A DNA stretch of 64,000 nt, taken from positions 77,581-141,580 of the forward strand of contig JBGALV010000001.1 of the NCBI GenBank assembly GCA_044223515.1, in the 5' to 3' direction. This DNA comes from SHVZ01 sp044223515 (GTDB lineage: Bacteria; Pseudomonadota; Alphaproteobacteria; SHVZ01). Made by a program: the position numbers and the translations under genes. The number at the start of each line of letters is the position of its first letter. Positions within the stretch are counted from its first letter, which is position 1. The notes under the pieces are model-generated. The model did not search any database, had not been told where the DNA came from, and worked only from the letters and a program-made list of their open reading frames with translations. Shown piece after piece: positions 52,898-62,872 of the stretch.

Positions 52898-54015
52898 ACT
52901 TTGCCGCCGGACAGGTTGATCATGAAGGTGCCCTTGGGCTCGATCGGCAGGTACTTCCTGTAGAAGTTCTGATAGGTGGCCTCGGGATCGAGGTCGGCGA
53001 ACAGCTCCGGATAGAGGACCTTGGCGACATATTGCAGCGAAGCGTGGTCCGGGATCGTGCGCGAGGCGCCGTGATAGACGGCGTGCACGCGGTTGGTCTT
53101 GACCGCCGGCAGGTCGGCCCAGCCCGGGCGCTTGGTGAAGCCGGCGAGGCGAGAGCGGGCCTCGTCAGGGGTTACGCCTTCGCCCATGAGCTGCGCGGTC
53201 GCGTGCTTCCGCCACTCGGATCCGGCGATCAGGATCACCTCGGGCTTGGCGGCGAGAACCTGCTCGGGCGAGACCGGCGCCCAGGTCTTCACCACCTCGC
53301 GGGTGATGTTGGCGCCGCCGGCGGTCAGCGCGATTGCGCCCCACATGTGATCGCCGTAGCTGACGCCCTGCTCGGCCGGGCCCTTGTTGCCGAGCTCGAT
53401 GTAGATGCGCGGCTGCGGCTTGCCGGACCTGGCGACGCGTTCGCGGATCAGGGTGACCGTGTCCTGGTATTCCTTGTTGATCGCAGCGGCGCGGTCCTCG
53501 GTTCCGAGCACCTGCCCCAGTACCTTCGTGCTGGCGAGGTGCTTCTCCAGCGTCTGGGCGTGGTAGTCGACGACGATCACGGGAATGCCGAGCGAGACGA
53601 GGCGGTTGAAGTCGGCGCCGATGCCCTTCACCTGCCAGTCGCCGAGGATCACGAGGTCGGGCTTGAGCGCGATCACCTTCTCGACCGAGAAGGTGTTGAC
53701 CTCGACCTCGCCGACGTCGACCAGCTGGTCGAGCGACGGACGCTTCGCCAGATGCACTTCCCAGTTCTGCGGGCGCCAGTCCTTCCAGGCGGCTTTGGAG
53801 ATGCCGACGACGCGATCCATCGCTTGGCTCCCGCCGACGGCGAGGAAATCCTCGAAGTAGAAGCCGAGCATGATGCGCTTGACCGGCATCTCGACGGTGA
53901 CCTCGCGGCCAAGTACGTCGGTGACCTTGAGCGGTGCGGCGGCGGCGGGGAGGGCGAGTGCGGCGAAGGCCGCGAATGCGGCCAGGAAGGTTCGGCGATG
54001 AAGGGAACGAAACAT
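52894..54015 (-). CDS. btuF: ABC periplasmic binding protein BtuF-type (Tat-like signal)
   Basis: A 373-aa binding protein. The start at 54015 gives MFRSLHRRTFLAAFAAFAAL, a twin-arginine-like signal, then LPAAAAPLKVTDVLGREVTV, the PBP-III domain opening. VIALKPDLVILGDWQ and LGTEDRAAAINKEY are typical of Fe/B12 binding proteins. It is the first gene after a cobalamin riboswitch (54130-54302), so corrinoid is the likely ligand. It is ~120 aa longer than E. coli BtuF, so alternatives such as a corrinoid variant or iron chelate should be kept open. Confidence 0.82.
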   Translation of the reverse strand: MFRSLHRRTFLAAFAAFAALALPAAAAPLKVTDVLGREVTVEMPVKRIMLGFYFEDFLAVGGSQAMDRVVGISKAAWKDWRPQNWEVHLAKRPSLDQLVDVGEVEVNTFSVEKVIALKPDLVILGDWQVKGIGADFNRLVSLGIPVIVVDYHAQTLEKHLASTKVLGQVLGTEDRAAAINKEYQDTVTLIRERVARSGKPQPRIYIELGNKGPAEQGVSYGDHMWGAIALTAGGANITREVVKTWAPVSPEQVLAAKPEVILIAGSEWRKHATAQLMGEGVTPDEARSRLAGFTKRPGWADLPAVKTNRVHAVYHGASRTIPDHASLQYVAKVLYPELFADLDPEATYQNFYRKYLPIEPKGTFMINLSGGKV

Positions 54016-54129
54016 GGAATCCTCGCGGTGCGTTGTGGTCGTCACCGCGAACGAGCTTGCCGGGTCGTCGTGACAACCGGCTCGCTACCGTCAGGGCACC
54101 CCGCCCGTCGGCTTCGCTAAGTGACCACG

Positions 54130-54302
54130 TCGGACGGCAGGTTTCCTGGCTCGCGGCTCTCTGCCTTGCCGTCGCCTTCCCGGGCCGAGGAAGCCCAGTG
54201 GCACGATGACGGAAGACTCGCCGCTCACAGTTGCGGGGGCAGCCGCGGATCGAAGCGATGGCTCCTACCGCGTTCCCTTTTGATCCCCTTTCAGGGAACC
54301 GT
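54130..54302 (-). ncRNA. Cobalamin riboswitch upstream of btuFCD
   Basis: On the minus strand from 54302 the element reads ggttccctg...gggaacgcggt, gcggctgcccccgcaactgtg (B12 box region), ccactggg, gggaaggcg and finally gagccaggaaacctgcc ending near 54134. It matches the 43978-44136 element in order and spacing. It lies 115 bp before the btuF start. Its presence ties the ABC operon to cobalamin status. Confidence 0.93.
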
Positions 54303-54311
54303 CCGGACCGG

Positions 54312-54341
54312 ATGCTACGCGCCCGCGCCGGGCCGGGTCAA
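54312..54341 (-). promoter_or_regulatory. Probable sigma-70 promoter for the btuFCD riboswitch
   Basis: On the minus strand, TTGACC (54341-54336), an 18-bp spacer, and TAGCAT (54317-54312) make a reasonable -35/-10 pair. The -35 covers the stop codon of the upstream receiver gene (54338-54340). The predicted start near 54305 is just before the riboswitch aptamer (54302). Confidence 0.6.
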
Positions 54342-54745
54342 TTTGCCTTCTTGGCGGCCTTGAGTGCGATACGGATCCGTTCGACCACCATCTGGGTCGA
54401 GGCCGGCTTGACGATGTATCCGGCAATCCCGAGACCCTTGAGCTTGTGCACGCTCTCGGGATCGTTGGAGGCGGTCAGCATCACGACCGGAATCTGCGCG
54501 CTTCCGGTCGGCAGCTCCCTGAGCTTGGCCAGGAACTCGAAGCCGTCCATGTTCGGCATCTTGAGGTCGCAGAGGATGACGTCGACGAACTCGCGATCGG
54601 CGGAAATCAGGTCGATCGCCTCCTTGCCGTCGCGGGCTTGCAGGATCTCCTTGAAGCCGATGCCGTTCAGCATCCGCGCCATCATCGAGCGGATGAAAAG
54701 CTGATCCTCGATCAGCAGGATCCTGATGCTGGCGAACTCGCTCAT
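54338..54745 (-). CDS. Single-domain CheY-like response regulator
   Basis: A 135-aa stand-alone receiver. Acidic pair and phospho-Asp appear in ILLIEDQLF and VDVILCDLKMPNMDGFEF; the Thr and Lys switch residues are in VVMLTASND and GYIVKPAS. There is no output domain, so it is a phosphate shuttle or chemotaxis/motility-type regulator. Its stop overlaps the -35 of the riboswitch promoter. No kinase is adjacent. The region 54746-54837 upstream is an unremarkable gap of 92 bp. Confidence 0.9.
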   Translation of the reverse strand: MSEFASIRILLIEDQLFIRSMMARMLNGIGFKEILQARDGKEAIDLISADREFVDVILCDLKMPNMDGFEFLAKLRELPTGSAQIPVVMLTASNDPESVHKLKGLGIAGYIVKPASTQMVVERIRIALKAAKKAN

Positions 54746-54837
54746 CGGTCCGTGCCATAGCACATGACCGCGGCGCAGCGAGGCCGGAATGCGGGGCTGC
54801 GGAAGAAGAACGATCCCGTTGGTTAATGACCGAACGG

Positions 54838-55731
54838 TTATTCTTTGACGGCGCCGGTCAGGCTCGAGACGTAGTACTCGACGAAGAACGAGTAGAGGAT
54901 CGCCACCGGCAGCGAGCCGAACAGCGCGCCGGCCATCAAGGCGCCCCAGTGATAGACGTCGCCTTCGACGAGCTGGGTCAGCACGCCGACCGGAACCGTC
55001 TTCTCCTCGGACGAGGAGATGAAGGCGAGGGCGTAGATGAACTCGTTCCACGACAGCGTGAAGGCGAAGATGCCGGCCGAGATGAGGCCGGGCACCGCCA
55101 GCGGCAGCGTGATCCGCCACAGGATCTGAATGCGCGTGGCGCCGTCGATCAGCGCGCACTCCTCGAGCTCGTAGGGGATGGACTTGAAGTAGCCGATCAG
55201 GAGCCAGGTGCAGAACGGGATCAGGAAGGTCGGGTAGGTCAGGATCAGCGCCCAGCTCGTGTCGTAGATGCCGAGCCCGTAGACCATGGTGGCGAGCGGG
55301 ATGAACAGGATCGACGGCGGCACCAGGTACGCGAGGAAGATCAGCAGGCCGACGGTCTGTGCGCCCTTGAAGCGGAGCCGCGTGATCGCATAGGCCGCGA
55401 GCACGCTGGCGAAGATCGAGAGTGCGGTCGCCGCGACCGCGACGACCATGGTGTTGAAAAGCCACTCCGGATAGTTGGTCTGAAAGAGCAGCTTGTTGAT
55501 GTTGGCGAAGGTCGGGTTCTTGATCAGGAAGGGATTGTGTTCGCGGAGGCTGTAGAGTTCCTCGTTCGGTTTGAAGGTCGTGACCCCCATCCAGTAGAAC
55601 GGGAACAGCAGCACCACGATGAACACGATGAGCGGCACGTAGACCGTCACCAGCCGCCGGGGCAGCGTGTTCAGGTAGTCCATGCCGGTCGAGTCGGCGG
55701 TCTTCACCTCGCGGACGGCGGTGTCAGTCAT
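54838..55731 (-). CDS. Sugar ABC importer permease, MalG type
   Basis: A 297-aa permease from ATG 55731 (SD AGGGTG); a GTG at 55740 is the alternative. The EAA loop is ELEECALIDGATRIQILWRI, and the C-terminus ends YYVSSLTGAVKE. WNEFIYALAFISSSEEKTVPVG is a MalG-type segment. It overlaps the MalF-type gene by 8 bp. Last gene of the sugar-acid operon that runs from 62867. Confidence 0.9.
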   Translation of the reverse strand: MTDTAVREVKTADSTGMDYLNTLPRRLVTVYVPLIVFIVVLLFPFYWMGVTTFKPNEELYSLREHNPFLIKNPTFANINKLLFQTNYPEWLFNTMVVAVAATALSIFASVLAAYAITRLRFKGAQTVGLLIFLAYLVPPSILFIPLATMVYGLGIYDTSWALILTYPTFLIPFCTWLLIGYFKSIPYELEECALIDGATRIQILWRITLPLAVPGLISAGIFAFTLSWNEFIYALAFISSSEEKTVPVGVLTQLVEGDVYHWGALMAGALFGSLPVAILYSFFVEYYVSSLTGAVKE

Positions 55732-56671
55732 CGCGTTCACCCTGCTGCCACTTGCGCCGCTGAAGGCCGAAGTAGCTGGACAGCGTTGCCGCCACCAGGA
55801 ACGGGATCATGGCGGTCGCGATCGCCGCACCTTCGCCGAGCTGGCCGCCGGGGATGGCGCGCTGGAAGGCCAAGGTTGCCATCAGGTGCGTGGAGTTCAC
55901 CGGGCCGCCGCGGGTGATCGCGTAGATCAGCTGGAAGTCGGTGAAGGTGAACAGCACCGAGAAGGTCAGCACGATCGAGAGGATCGGCATCAGCATCGGC
56001 ACGGTGACGTGCCGGAAGCGCTGCCAGGGCGTCGCGCCGTCGAGCGCCGCCGCCTCGTAGAGCGAGGGCGAGATCGTCTGCAGGCCGGCCAGGAGGCAGA
56101 TCGCGACGAAGGGGATGCCGCGCCAGACGTTGGCGGCGATCAGCGAGGCGCGGGCGTTGGCGGGCCTGCCGAGGAAGTCGATGTACTGATCTATCAGCCC
56201 GAGGTTCTGGAGGATGTAGCTGAGGATCGAGAACTGGGCGTCGTAGATCCACCAGAAGGCGATCGCCGAGAGCACCGTCGGGATGATGTAGGGAAGCAGG
56301 ATGATCGCGCGGATGATCGCCTTGAACGGCATGTGGTTGTTCAGGAGCAGCGCGAGATAGAGGCCGAGGCCGAACTTCAGGACGGTCGCGACCGCGGTGT
56401 AGAGGACCGTGTTGAAGACGACGAGCCAGAAGACGCTGTCGTCGAACAGCGAGATGTAGTTCTCGAGCCCGATGAAGATGCCCGGCCGGCCGATCTTGGT
56501 GTCGGTGAATCCCAGCCAGACGCCGAGGCCGAGCGGATATGTGAGGAACGTCAGCAGCAGGATCGCCGCCGGCGCCATGCAGATGATGGAGAGGACGTTC
56601 CGGTTGTCGAGGAGTTCGACAAGCGGCCTGCGGGCGATGCTGCCCGTCCGGTTGAGCGCGGCGGTTGCCAT
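55724..56671 (-). CDS. Sugar ABC importer permease, MalF type
   Basis: A 315-aa permease from ATG 56671 (SD AGGGA). N-terminal spans begin VLSIICMAPAAILLLTFLTY; the EAA loop is PSLYEAAALDGATPWQRFRHV. GEGAAIATAMIPFLVAATLS is near the end. It follows the binding-protein gene across 70 bp that contain a strong hairpin (56690-56728). Works with the MalG-type partner and the UgpC-type ATPase of the same operon. Confidence 0.9.
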   Translation of the reverse strand: MATAALNRTGSIARRPLVELLDNRNVLSIICMAPAAILLLTFLTYPLGLGVWLGFTDTKIGRPGIFIGLENYISLFDDSVFWLVVFNTVLYTAVATVLKFGLGLYLALLLNNHMPFKAIIRAIILLPYIIPTVLSAIAFWWIYDAQFSILSYILQNLGLIDQYIDFLGRPANARASLIAANVWRGIPFVAICLLAGLQTISPSLYEAAALDGATPWQRFRHVTVPMLMPILSIVLTFSVLFTFTDFQLIYAITRGGPVNSTHLMATLAFQRAIPGGQLGEGAAIATAMIPFLVAATLSSYFGLQRRKWQQGERDD

Positions 56672-56689
56672 CAAGAATCCCTGGATCGA

Positions 56690-56728
56690 GACGGGAAGGG
56701 GCGCGAGGCCGAAGCCCCGCGCCCGTCA
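56690..56728 (-). terminator. Attenuator-like hairpin between binding protein and permeases
   Basis: Minus strand reads gacgggcgcgggg-cttcgg-cctcgcgccccttcccgtc across 56728-56690: an interrupted stem of about 14 bp with an inner cttcgg-type loop. It sits 14 bp after the binding-protein stop. Probably lowers permease expression relative to the binding protein. Confidence 0.6.
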
Positions 56729-56741
56729 GTTGCCCGGTCGA

Positions 56742-58058
56742 TCAGATCTTGTAGTAGCGCTCGACCCGCTTGTGCGCTTCGGCTGCGGCTTCCGCCGGTG
56801 TCTTGGCGCCGGAGGCGACCGAGGCGAACATCGTGACGATGATGTAGTCGGCGAGCGCGCCGGCCGACGCGTAGCCGAGAGAGCCGGCATAGCCCAGCCA
56901 CAGCGCGTTCTTGATCACCGAGTTGTACGGCGTGTGCTTGGGGTCGACGGTCCAGATCTTGTTGTTCTCGTAGAACTTGAGCGGATGGCCCCAGTAGCCG
57001 ATCGAAGCCTCGAGCCAGGGCTCGTACTGCTCCTTCTCCATCATGAAGCGGATGTAGTCCTTCGCCGCGTTCGGGTACTTCGAGTACTTGAACACGTAGG
57101 CCGGGACCATGCTGCAGGATTCCGACGGCTTGCCGACCGGGCCGATCGGGAACGACGCGTGCTCGATGTCGGCGGCCATCTCCTTCAGCTTCGGATCCGT
57201 CGCGGTCTTGGCGGCGTAGTAGACCGAGATGCCGTTCGCGGTCAGCGCGATCTGGCCGTCGAGGAACGCCTTGTTGTTCGACGGGTCGAGCCAGCTGAGC
57301 GTGCCCGGGATGAAGGTCGCGTAGAGCTTCTTGACGTACTCGAGCGCGGCGATCGTCTCGGGGCTGTTGAGCGTCACCTGGTCCTTCTCGTTGACCATGC
57401 GGGCGCCATGGCCCCACAGCACCCAGTGGCACCAGCCGTTGGTGTCGCCGATGGCGTTGCCGAGGGCGAAGCCGATGGGCGTGTTCTTGGCCTTGAGATC
57501 CTCGGCCATCTTGAGGAAGCCGGGGAAGTCTTTGGGCACGGCATCGTAGCCGGCGGCCTTCAGCATCGACTTGCGATACACCATCTTCGAGCCCGAGGCG
57601 CCGAGCGGGATCGAGATCCAGTTGTTGCCCTTCTTGCCGTACTTCTGCGCGAGGTCGTACCAGCCGCCGTACTTGGCGCCGAGATAGTTGGCGACGTCGT
57701 TCAGCACGACGACCTTGTCGGGGTACTGGTGCACGTTGTCGTGCCACCCGTAGACGACGTCCGGACCCTTGCCGACGTTGGCGGCGACCGCGGACTTCGG
57801 AACCAGGTCTTCCCAGCCTTCAGAGTCGACCCGGACCTTCACGCCGGTCATCTTCTCGTACTTGGCGGTGTTCTCGAGGAACAGAGTCTCGTCGCCCTGG
57901 ACGAACTTGGCCGGCCGCATGATGCGGAGGCTGGCGCCCTTCTCAGGCTGGATCTTCCATTCGGGAGCCGACTGGGCCAGCGCCGGACCGCCGAGGGCGG
58001 TTCCCGCGGCCAAGCCGACGCCGATCTTCATTACGTCTCGCCTGTTGAAGTCAGACAT
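56742..58058 (-). CDS. Sugar ABC importer binding protein with Tat signal (family 1)
   Basis: A 438-aa protein. MSDFNRRDVMKIGVGLAAGT has a twin-arginine motif (RRDVMK) and a cleavage region at ALAQS. The mature part is a family 1 sugar-binding protein: AANVGKGPDVVYGWHDN, WISIPLGASGSKMVYRKSML and GQIALTANGISVYYA. Fold-export by Tat suggests a cofactor or fast folding. Ligand is inferred as a sugar or sugar acid from the downstream dehydratase and dehydrogenases. Confidence 0.92.
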   Translation of the reverse strand: MSDFNRRDVMKIGVGLAAGTALGGPALAQSAPEWKIQPEKGASLRIMRPAKFVQGDETLFLENTAKYEKMTGVKVRVDSEGWEDLVPKSAVAANVGKGPDVVYGWHDNVHQYPDKVVVLNDVANYLGAKYGGWYDLAQKYGKKGNNWISIPLGASGSKMVYRKSMLKAAGYDAVPKDFPGFLKMAEDLKAKNTPIGFALGNAIGDTNGWCHWVLWGHGARMVNEKDQVTLNSPETIAALEYVKKLYATFIPGTLSWLDPSNNKAFLDGQIALTANGISVYYAAKTATDPKLKEMAADIEHASFPIGPVGKPSESCSMVPAYVFKYSKYPNAAKDYIRFMMEKEQYEPWLEASIGYWGHPLKFYENNKIWTVDPKHTPYNSVIKNALWLGYAGSLGYASAGALADYIIVTMFASVASGAKTPAEAAAEAHKRVERYYKI

Positions 58059-58127
58059 CGTGTTTCCTCCTGTTTTTAAACGTCTATGCGGGCCCTCTGC
58101 GCTTCTTCTTTTTGGACGCGCTTGCTC

Positions 58128-59195
<1,068 letters not shown>

Positions 59196-59235
59196 GACGT
59201 TCCCTTGTCCCTGAAGCTTCTAGTTGTCGTACATC

Positions 59236-60288
59236 TTAGCCGCGCTTCCGGCCCTTCGCCAAGGCGCGGCGCCGGCTGCCCAAAAATTCGGCATTCACGC
59301 AGTTGCGCAGCTTGCCGCCGTTCAGATAGTCGAGGGCGGTCTCGACCCCCTTGATGCGGGCATCGGCCTGGCTGGCCTCGCTCGACCAGGCCGAGTGCGG
59401 CGTCAGGATGAGCCGGTTGCGGACCCAGGGGACGTTCTTGCGGTAGGCGTCCACGAGGCGGCCGCCGGAGCGCGGCGGCTCCTCGGGGATCACGTCGATG
59501 CCGGCGGCGTCGATCCACTCGTTCTTGAGCGCGTCGGCCAGCGCGTCCTGGTCGATCACCGGCCCGCGCGAGGTGTTGATCAGGATCGAGCCCCGCTTCA
59601 TCCGCTTGAGCTGGGGCGTGCCGATCATGTCGCGGGTCTCAGGCGTCAGCGGCGTGTGCAGGCTGACGACGTCGGACGTCGCCAGCAGCTCGTTCAGGCT
59701 GGAGAGGCGGCGGACGCCGACCGCGATCTCCTGGCCGTTCGATAGATACGGATCGTAGCACTGCACGTCGTAGCCGAAGGCCTTGGCGCGGAGCGCCGTC
59801 GCCGTGCCGATGCGCCCGAGGCCCACGATGCCGAAGGTCGATCCGCGCATGCGCCGCGTCGTCGGGCTGGAACGGTAGTCCCAGCCCTTGACCGGGTCGG
59901 CCTTCAGCGCGTTGTGCGCGGCGACGATGCCGCGCGTGAACGAGAGCAGGAGGGCGATCGCATGGTCGGCGACTTCCGATGTGCCGTAGTCGGGCACGTT
60001 GCAGACCGGGATGCCGACATTGCCGGCAGCCCTCAGGTCGACGTGGTCGAAGCCGACGCCGCAGCGCACGATCTGCTTGCAGTTCGCGAGCTTGGCGATC
60101 GCCTCGGCGCCCATCGGCATCTCGTGCCAGCAGAGCACGGCGTCCGCCGCGGCCCAGTCGCCCGCCTTGATGGCGGACAACTGGTGCTCGCGGTGGATCA
60201 GCCAACGAACCTGCTTGCCGGCGGTGGCTCGCTCGAGCTTCGCATCGTCCGCGAACTGGAAGTCCGGGACGAGGATCGTATGCGTCAT
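59236..60288 (-). CDS. D-isomer-specific 2-hydroxyacid dehydrogenase (CtBP-like)
   Basis: A 350-aa NAD-dependent enzyme. The cofactor motif is GLGRIGTATALRAKAF; catalytic Arg in NTSRGPVIDQDAL, Glu in DVIPEEPPRSG, and His in LTPHSAWSS. The overall pattern, with VRCGVGFDHVDLRAAG and the C-terminal NCVNAEFLGSRRRAL tail, fits the CtBP-like branch. It likely reduces or oxidises a 2-keto/2-hydroxy acid made by the dehydratase. 2 bp separate it from the upstream dehydratase. Confidence 0.9.
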   Translation of the reverse strand: MTHTILVPDFQFADDAKLERATAGKQVRWLIHREHQLSAIKAGDWAAADAVLCWHEMPMGAEAIAKLANCKQIVRCGVGFDHVDLRAAGNVGIPVCNVPDYGTSEVADHAIALLLSFTRGIVAAHNALKADPVKGWDYRSSPTTRRMRGSTFGIVGLGRIGTATALRAKAFGYDVQCYDPYLSNGQEIAVGVRRLSSLNELLATSDVVSLHTPLTPETRDMIGTPQLKRMKRGSILINTSRGPVIDQDALADALKNEWIDAAGIDVIPEEPPRSGGRLVDAYRKNVPWVRNRLILTPHSAWSSEASQADARIKGVETALDYLNGGKLRNCVNAEFLGSRRRALAKGRKRG

Positions 60289-60290
60289 GC

Positions 60291-62015
60291 TCAGTGGGAC
60301 TCGCGCAGCGTGGGGGTGCCGGACTTGCCGACCAGGAAGTCGAGATCGACGCCCTTGTCCGCCTGCAGCACGGTGTCGACGTACATCTTCGCGTAGCCGC
60401 GCTTCATCGGCGACTTGAAGCCCTTCCAGGCCTTGCGCCGCTTCTCGAGCTCGGCATCCGAGACGTGCAGGTGGAGCTTACGCGCCTTCACATCGAGCTC
60501 GATGATGTCGCCGTTCTGGACCAGGGCCAGCGGGCCGCCGACCGCGGCTTCCGGTGCCGTGTGCAGCACGACGGTGCCGTAGGCGGTGCCGCTCATGCGC
60601 GCGTCGGAGATGCGCACCATGTCGGTGATGCCCTTCTTCAGCACCTTGGGCGGCAGGCCCATGTTGCCGACCTCGGCCATGCCCGGGTAGCCCTTGGGCC
60701 CGCAGTTCTTGAGAACCATCACGCAGTTCTCGTCGATGTCGAGCTTCGGGTCCTCGATGCGCGCGTGATAGTCCTCGATGTCCTCGAAGACGACTGCGCG
60801 GCCCTTGTGCTTCATCAGGTGCGGAGACGCCGCCGACGGCTTCAGGATCGCGCCGTTCGGGCAGAGGTTGCCCTGCAGCACGGCGATGCCGCCCAGCTTC
60901 TTGAACGGCTTCTCCAGCGGGAAGATGACGTTGCGGTTGTAGTTCGGCGCGTCCTTGTTGTTCTCCCAGATGGTCTTGCCGTTGACCGTCAGGGCCTTCT
61001 TGTTGATGAACTTGCCCATCTCGCGGATCACGGCCGGCAGGCCGCCCGCGTAGTAGAAATCCTCCATCAGGTACTTGCCCGACGGCATCAGGTTCACGAT
61101 GCACGGGATCTCGCGCCCCAGGCGGTCCCAGTCGGCGAGCGTGATGTCGATGCCCATGCGGCCGGCGATGGCGAGCAGATGCACGACCGCGTTGGTCGAG
61201 CCGCCGATCGCGCCATTGATCATGATCGCGTTCTCGAAGTTCTCCTTCTTGAGAACCTTCGACATGCGCATGTCCTCGCCGACCATCTCGACGATGCGGC
61301 GGCCGACCATGTGCGCGAGGATGTAGCGTCGCGAATCCACGGCGGGGATCGCCGCATTTGTCGGGAGGCCGATGCCGAGGCTCTCGACCAGCGAGGCCAT
61401 CGAGGACGCGGTGCCCATGGTGTTGCAGTGGCCGTTCGAGCGCGAGTTACCGGCCTCGGCGCTCATGAACTGCTCGATCGTCATCTTGCCGGCCTTCACC
61501 ATCTGGTCGAAGACCCAGGTGTTGGTGCCGGAGCCGATGTCGGTGCCTTCGTACTTGCCGTTCAGCATCGGGCCGCCGGAGAGCGCGATCGTCGGGATGT
61601 CGCAGCTGGCGGCGCCCATCAGCAGGGCGGGGGTGGTCTTGTCGCAGCCGACCAGCAGCACGACGCCGTCAATCGGCAGGCCGCGGATGGCTTCCTCGAC
61701 GTCCATGCTGGCGAGGTTGCGGAACAGCATCGAGGTCGGACGGAGCTGGGACTCGGAGTTCGAGAACACCGGGAACTCGGCCGGGAAGCCGCCCATCTCC
61801 CAGATGCCGCGCTTCACGTGCTCGGCGATGCGGCGGAAGTGCGAGTTGCAGGGGTTGAGCTCGGACCAGGTGTTGCAGATGCCGATGATCGGCCGGCCGT
61901 CGAAGACGTGGTCGGGCAGGCCCTGGTTCTTCATCCAGCTGCGGTGGGCGAAGCCGTCCTTATCGGCCTTGCCGTACCACTGCCTGCTCCTCAGCTCTTT
62001 CTTCTTCGCGGCCAT
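60291..62015 (-). CDS. IlvD/Edd-family dehydratase, pentonate (arabinonate/xylonate) type
   Basis: A 574-aa Fe-S dehydratase. Cluster ligands are expected at GICNTWSELNPC, VGCDKTTPALLMGA and GHCNTMGTAS. Family motifs include SEAGNSR-like SAEAGNSRSNGH, SGKYLMEDFYYAGG and SDARMSGTAYGTVVLH. The pattern is closer to L-arabinonate/D-xylonate dehydratase than to IlvD of branched-chain synthesis. It makes 2-keto-3-deoxy acids that the neighbouring dehydrogenases could process. Between it and the SDR gene is a 111-bp gap. Confidence 0.9.
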   Translation of the reverse strand: MAAKKKELRSRQWYGKADKDGFAHRSWMKNQGLPDHVFDGRPIIGICNTWSELNPCNSHFRRIAEHVKRGIWEMGGFPAEFPVFSNSESQLRPTSMLFRNLASMDVEEAIRGLPIDGVVLLVGCDKTTPALLMGAASCDIPTIALSGGPMLNGKYEGTDIGSGTNTWVFDQMVKAGKMTIEQFMSAEAGNSRSNGHCNTMGTASSMASLVESLGIGLPTNAAIPAVDSRRYILAHMVGRRIVEMVGEDMRMSKVLKKENFENAIMINGAIGGSTNAVVHLLAIAGRMGIDITLADWDRLGREIPCIVNLMPSGKYLMEDFYYAGGLPAVIREMGKFINKKALTVNGKTIWENNKDAPNYNRNVIFPLEKPFKKLGGIAVLQGNLCPNGAILKPSAASPHLMKHKGRAVVFEDIEDYHARIEDPKLDIDENCVMVLKNCGPKGYPGMAEVGNMGLPPKVLKKGITDMVRISDARMSGTAYGTVVLHTAPEAAVGGPLALVQNGDIIELDVKARKLHLHVSDAELEKRRKAWKGFKSPMKRGYAKMYVDTVLQADKGVDLDFLVGKSGTPTLRESH

Positions 62016-62126
62016 GGGCGCGTCTCCTCAAGTGACGAATGGACGTTGTGTGCGTGGTGTGGGGGACAAAACGGGGCGTGTCGAAATCTAGTCTCGATGC
62101 GTGAAACGAGGCAAACCTTTCGGGCG

Positions 62127-62867
62127 CTAGAGCGTGAGCCCGCCGTCGATGCCGATGACCTGCCCGGTGACGTAGGCAGCGGCCGGCGAGATCAGGAAGG
62201 CGACGAACTCGGCGATCTCCCCGGGCTCGCCGACGCGGCCCATGGGGATGCGCTTGCCGAGCTCTGCCCAGCGCGAATCCGGGATGTTGTGGCGGTCGCC
62301 GTCCTTGCGGACATAGCCCGGTGCCACGGCGTTTACCGGGATGCCGGCCGGCGCGTACTCGACCGCGGCCGCCTTCACCATCGCCTCGAGCGCCGCCTTG
62401 GCGGCGGCGCCCGCCGGGAACTTGAGGTCGACGTTCTGGAACTTGGTCGCGATGAAGGAGCTGACCGCGACGACACGCGGGCAGGCGCTCTTCATCAGGT
62501 GCGGCTTGGCCGATCGCATCAGCTCGGCGAAGGCGACCGGCATGGTCGCGAGCGAGCGGTTGATGCGCGCCGCATCAAGATCGTCGAGCGGGGTGCGGTC
62601 GGCGAATCCGGCGGCGTGGACGACCGCGTCGAGCCCGCCGAAGGCCGCGACCGCCGCCGCGACCAGGCCGGCGGCGGCGCCGGGCTCGGTCAGGTCGGCG
62701 ACCTTGGAGACAACTTGCGCGCCCTTGGCCTCGACCTCGGCCGCGGTGCGCGCGAGGCCCTCGGCGTTGCTGCCGGTATGGAGGAGGATCCGCGCCCCGG
62801 GCGCGGCGAGGCGGCCGGCGATGGCGCGGCCGATGCCGGTGGCGGTGCCGGTGACGAGCGTGATCAT
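62127..62867 (-). CDS. SDR-family protein lacking the catalytic Tyr
   Basis: A 246-aa SDR fold protein. The dinucleotide motif is TGTATGIGRAIAGRL and Ser is in VVAVSSFIATKF. The YxxxK active-site region reads FPAGAAAKAALEAM, with Gly at the Tyr position and Lys kept. VTGQVIGIDGGLTL ends it. The lost Tyr makes normal oxidoreductase activity doubtful; a regulatory, dehydratase or other role is possible. The start is ATG 62867, first gene of the sugar-acid operon, just downstream of a terminator that separates it from the preceding remnant. Confidence 0.82.
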   Translation of the reverse strand: MITLVTGTATGIGRAIAGRLAAPGARILLHTGSNAEGLARTAAEVEAKGAQVVSKVADLTEPGAAAGLVAAAVAAFGGLDAVVHAAGFADRTPLDDLDAARINRSLATMPVAFAELMRSAKPHLMKSACPRVVAVSSFIATKFQNVDLKFPAGAAAKAALEAMVKAAAVEYAPAGIPVNAVAPGYVRKDGDRHNIPDSRWAELGKRIPMGRVGEPGEIAEFVAFLISPAAAYVTGQVIGIDGGLTL

Positions 62868-62872
62868 AGGCA

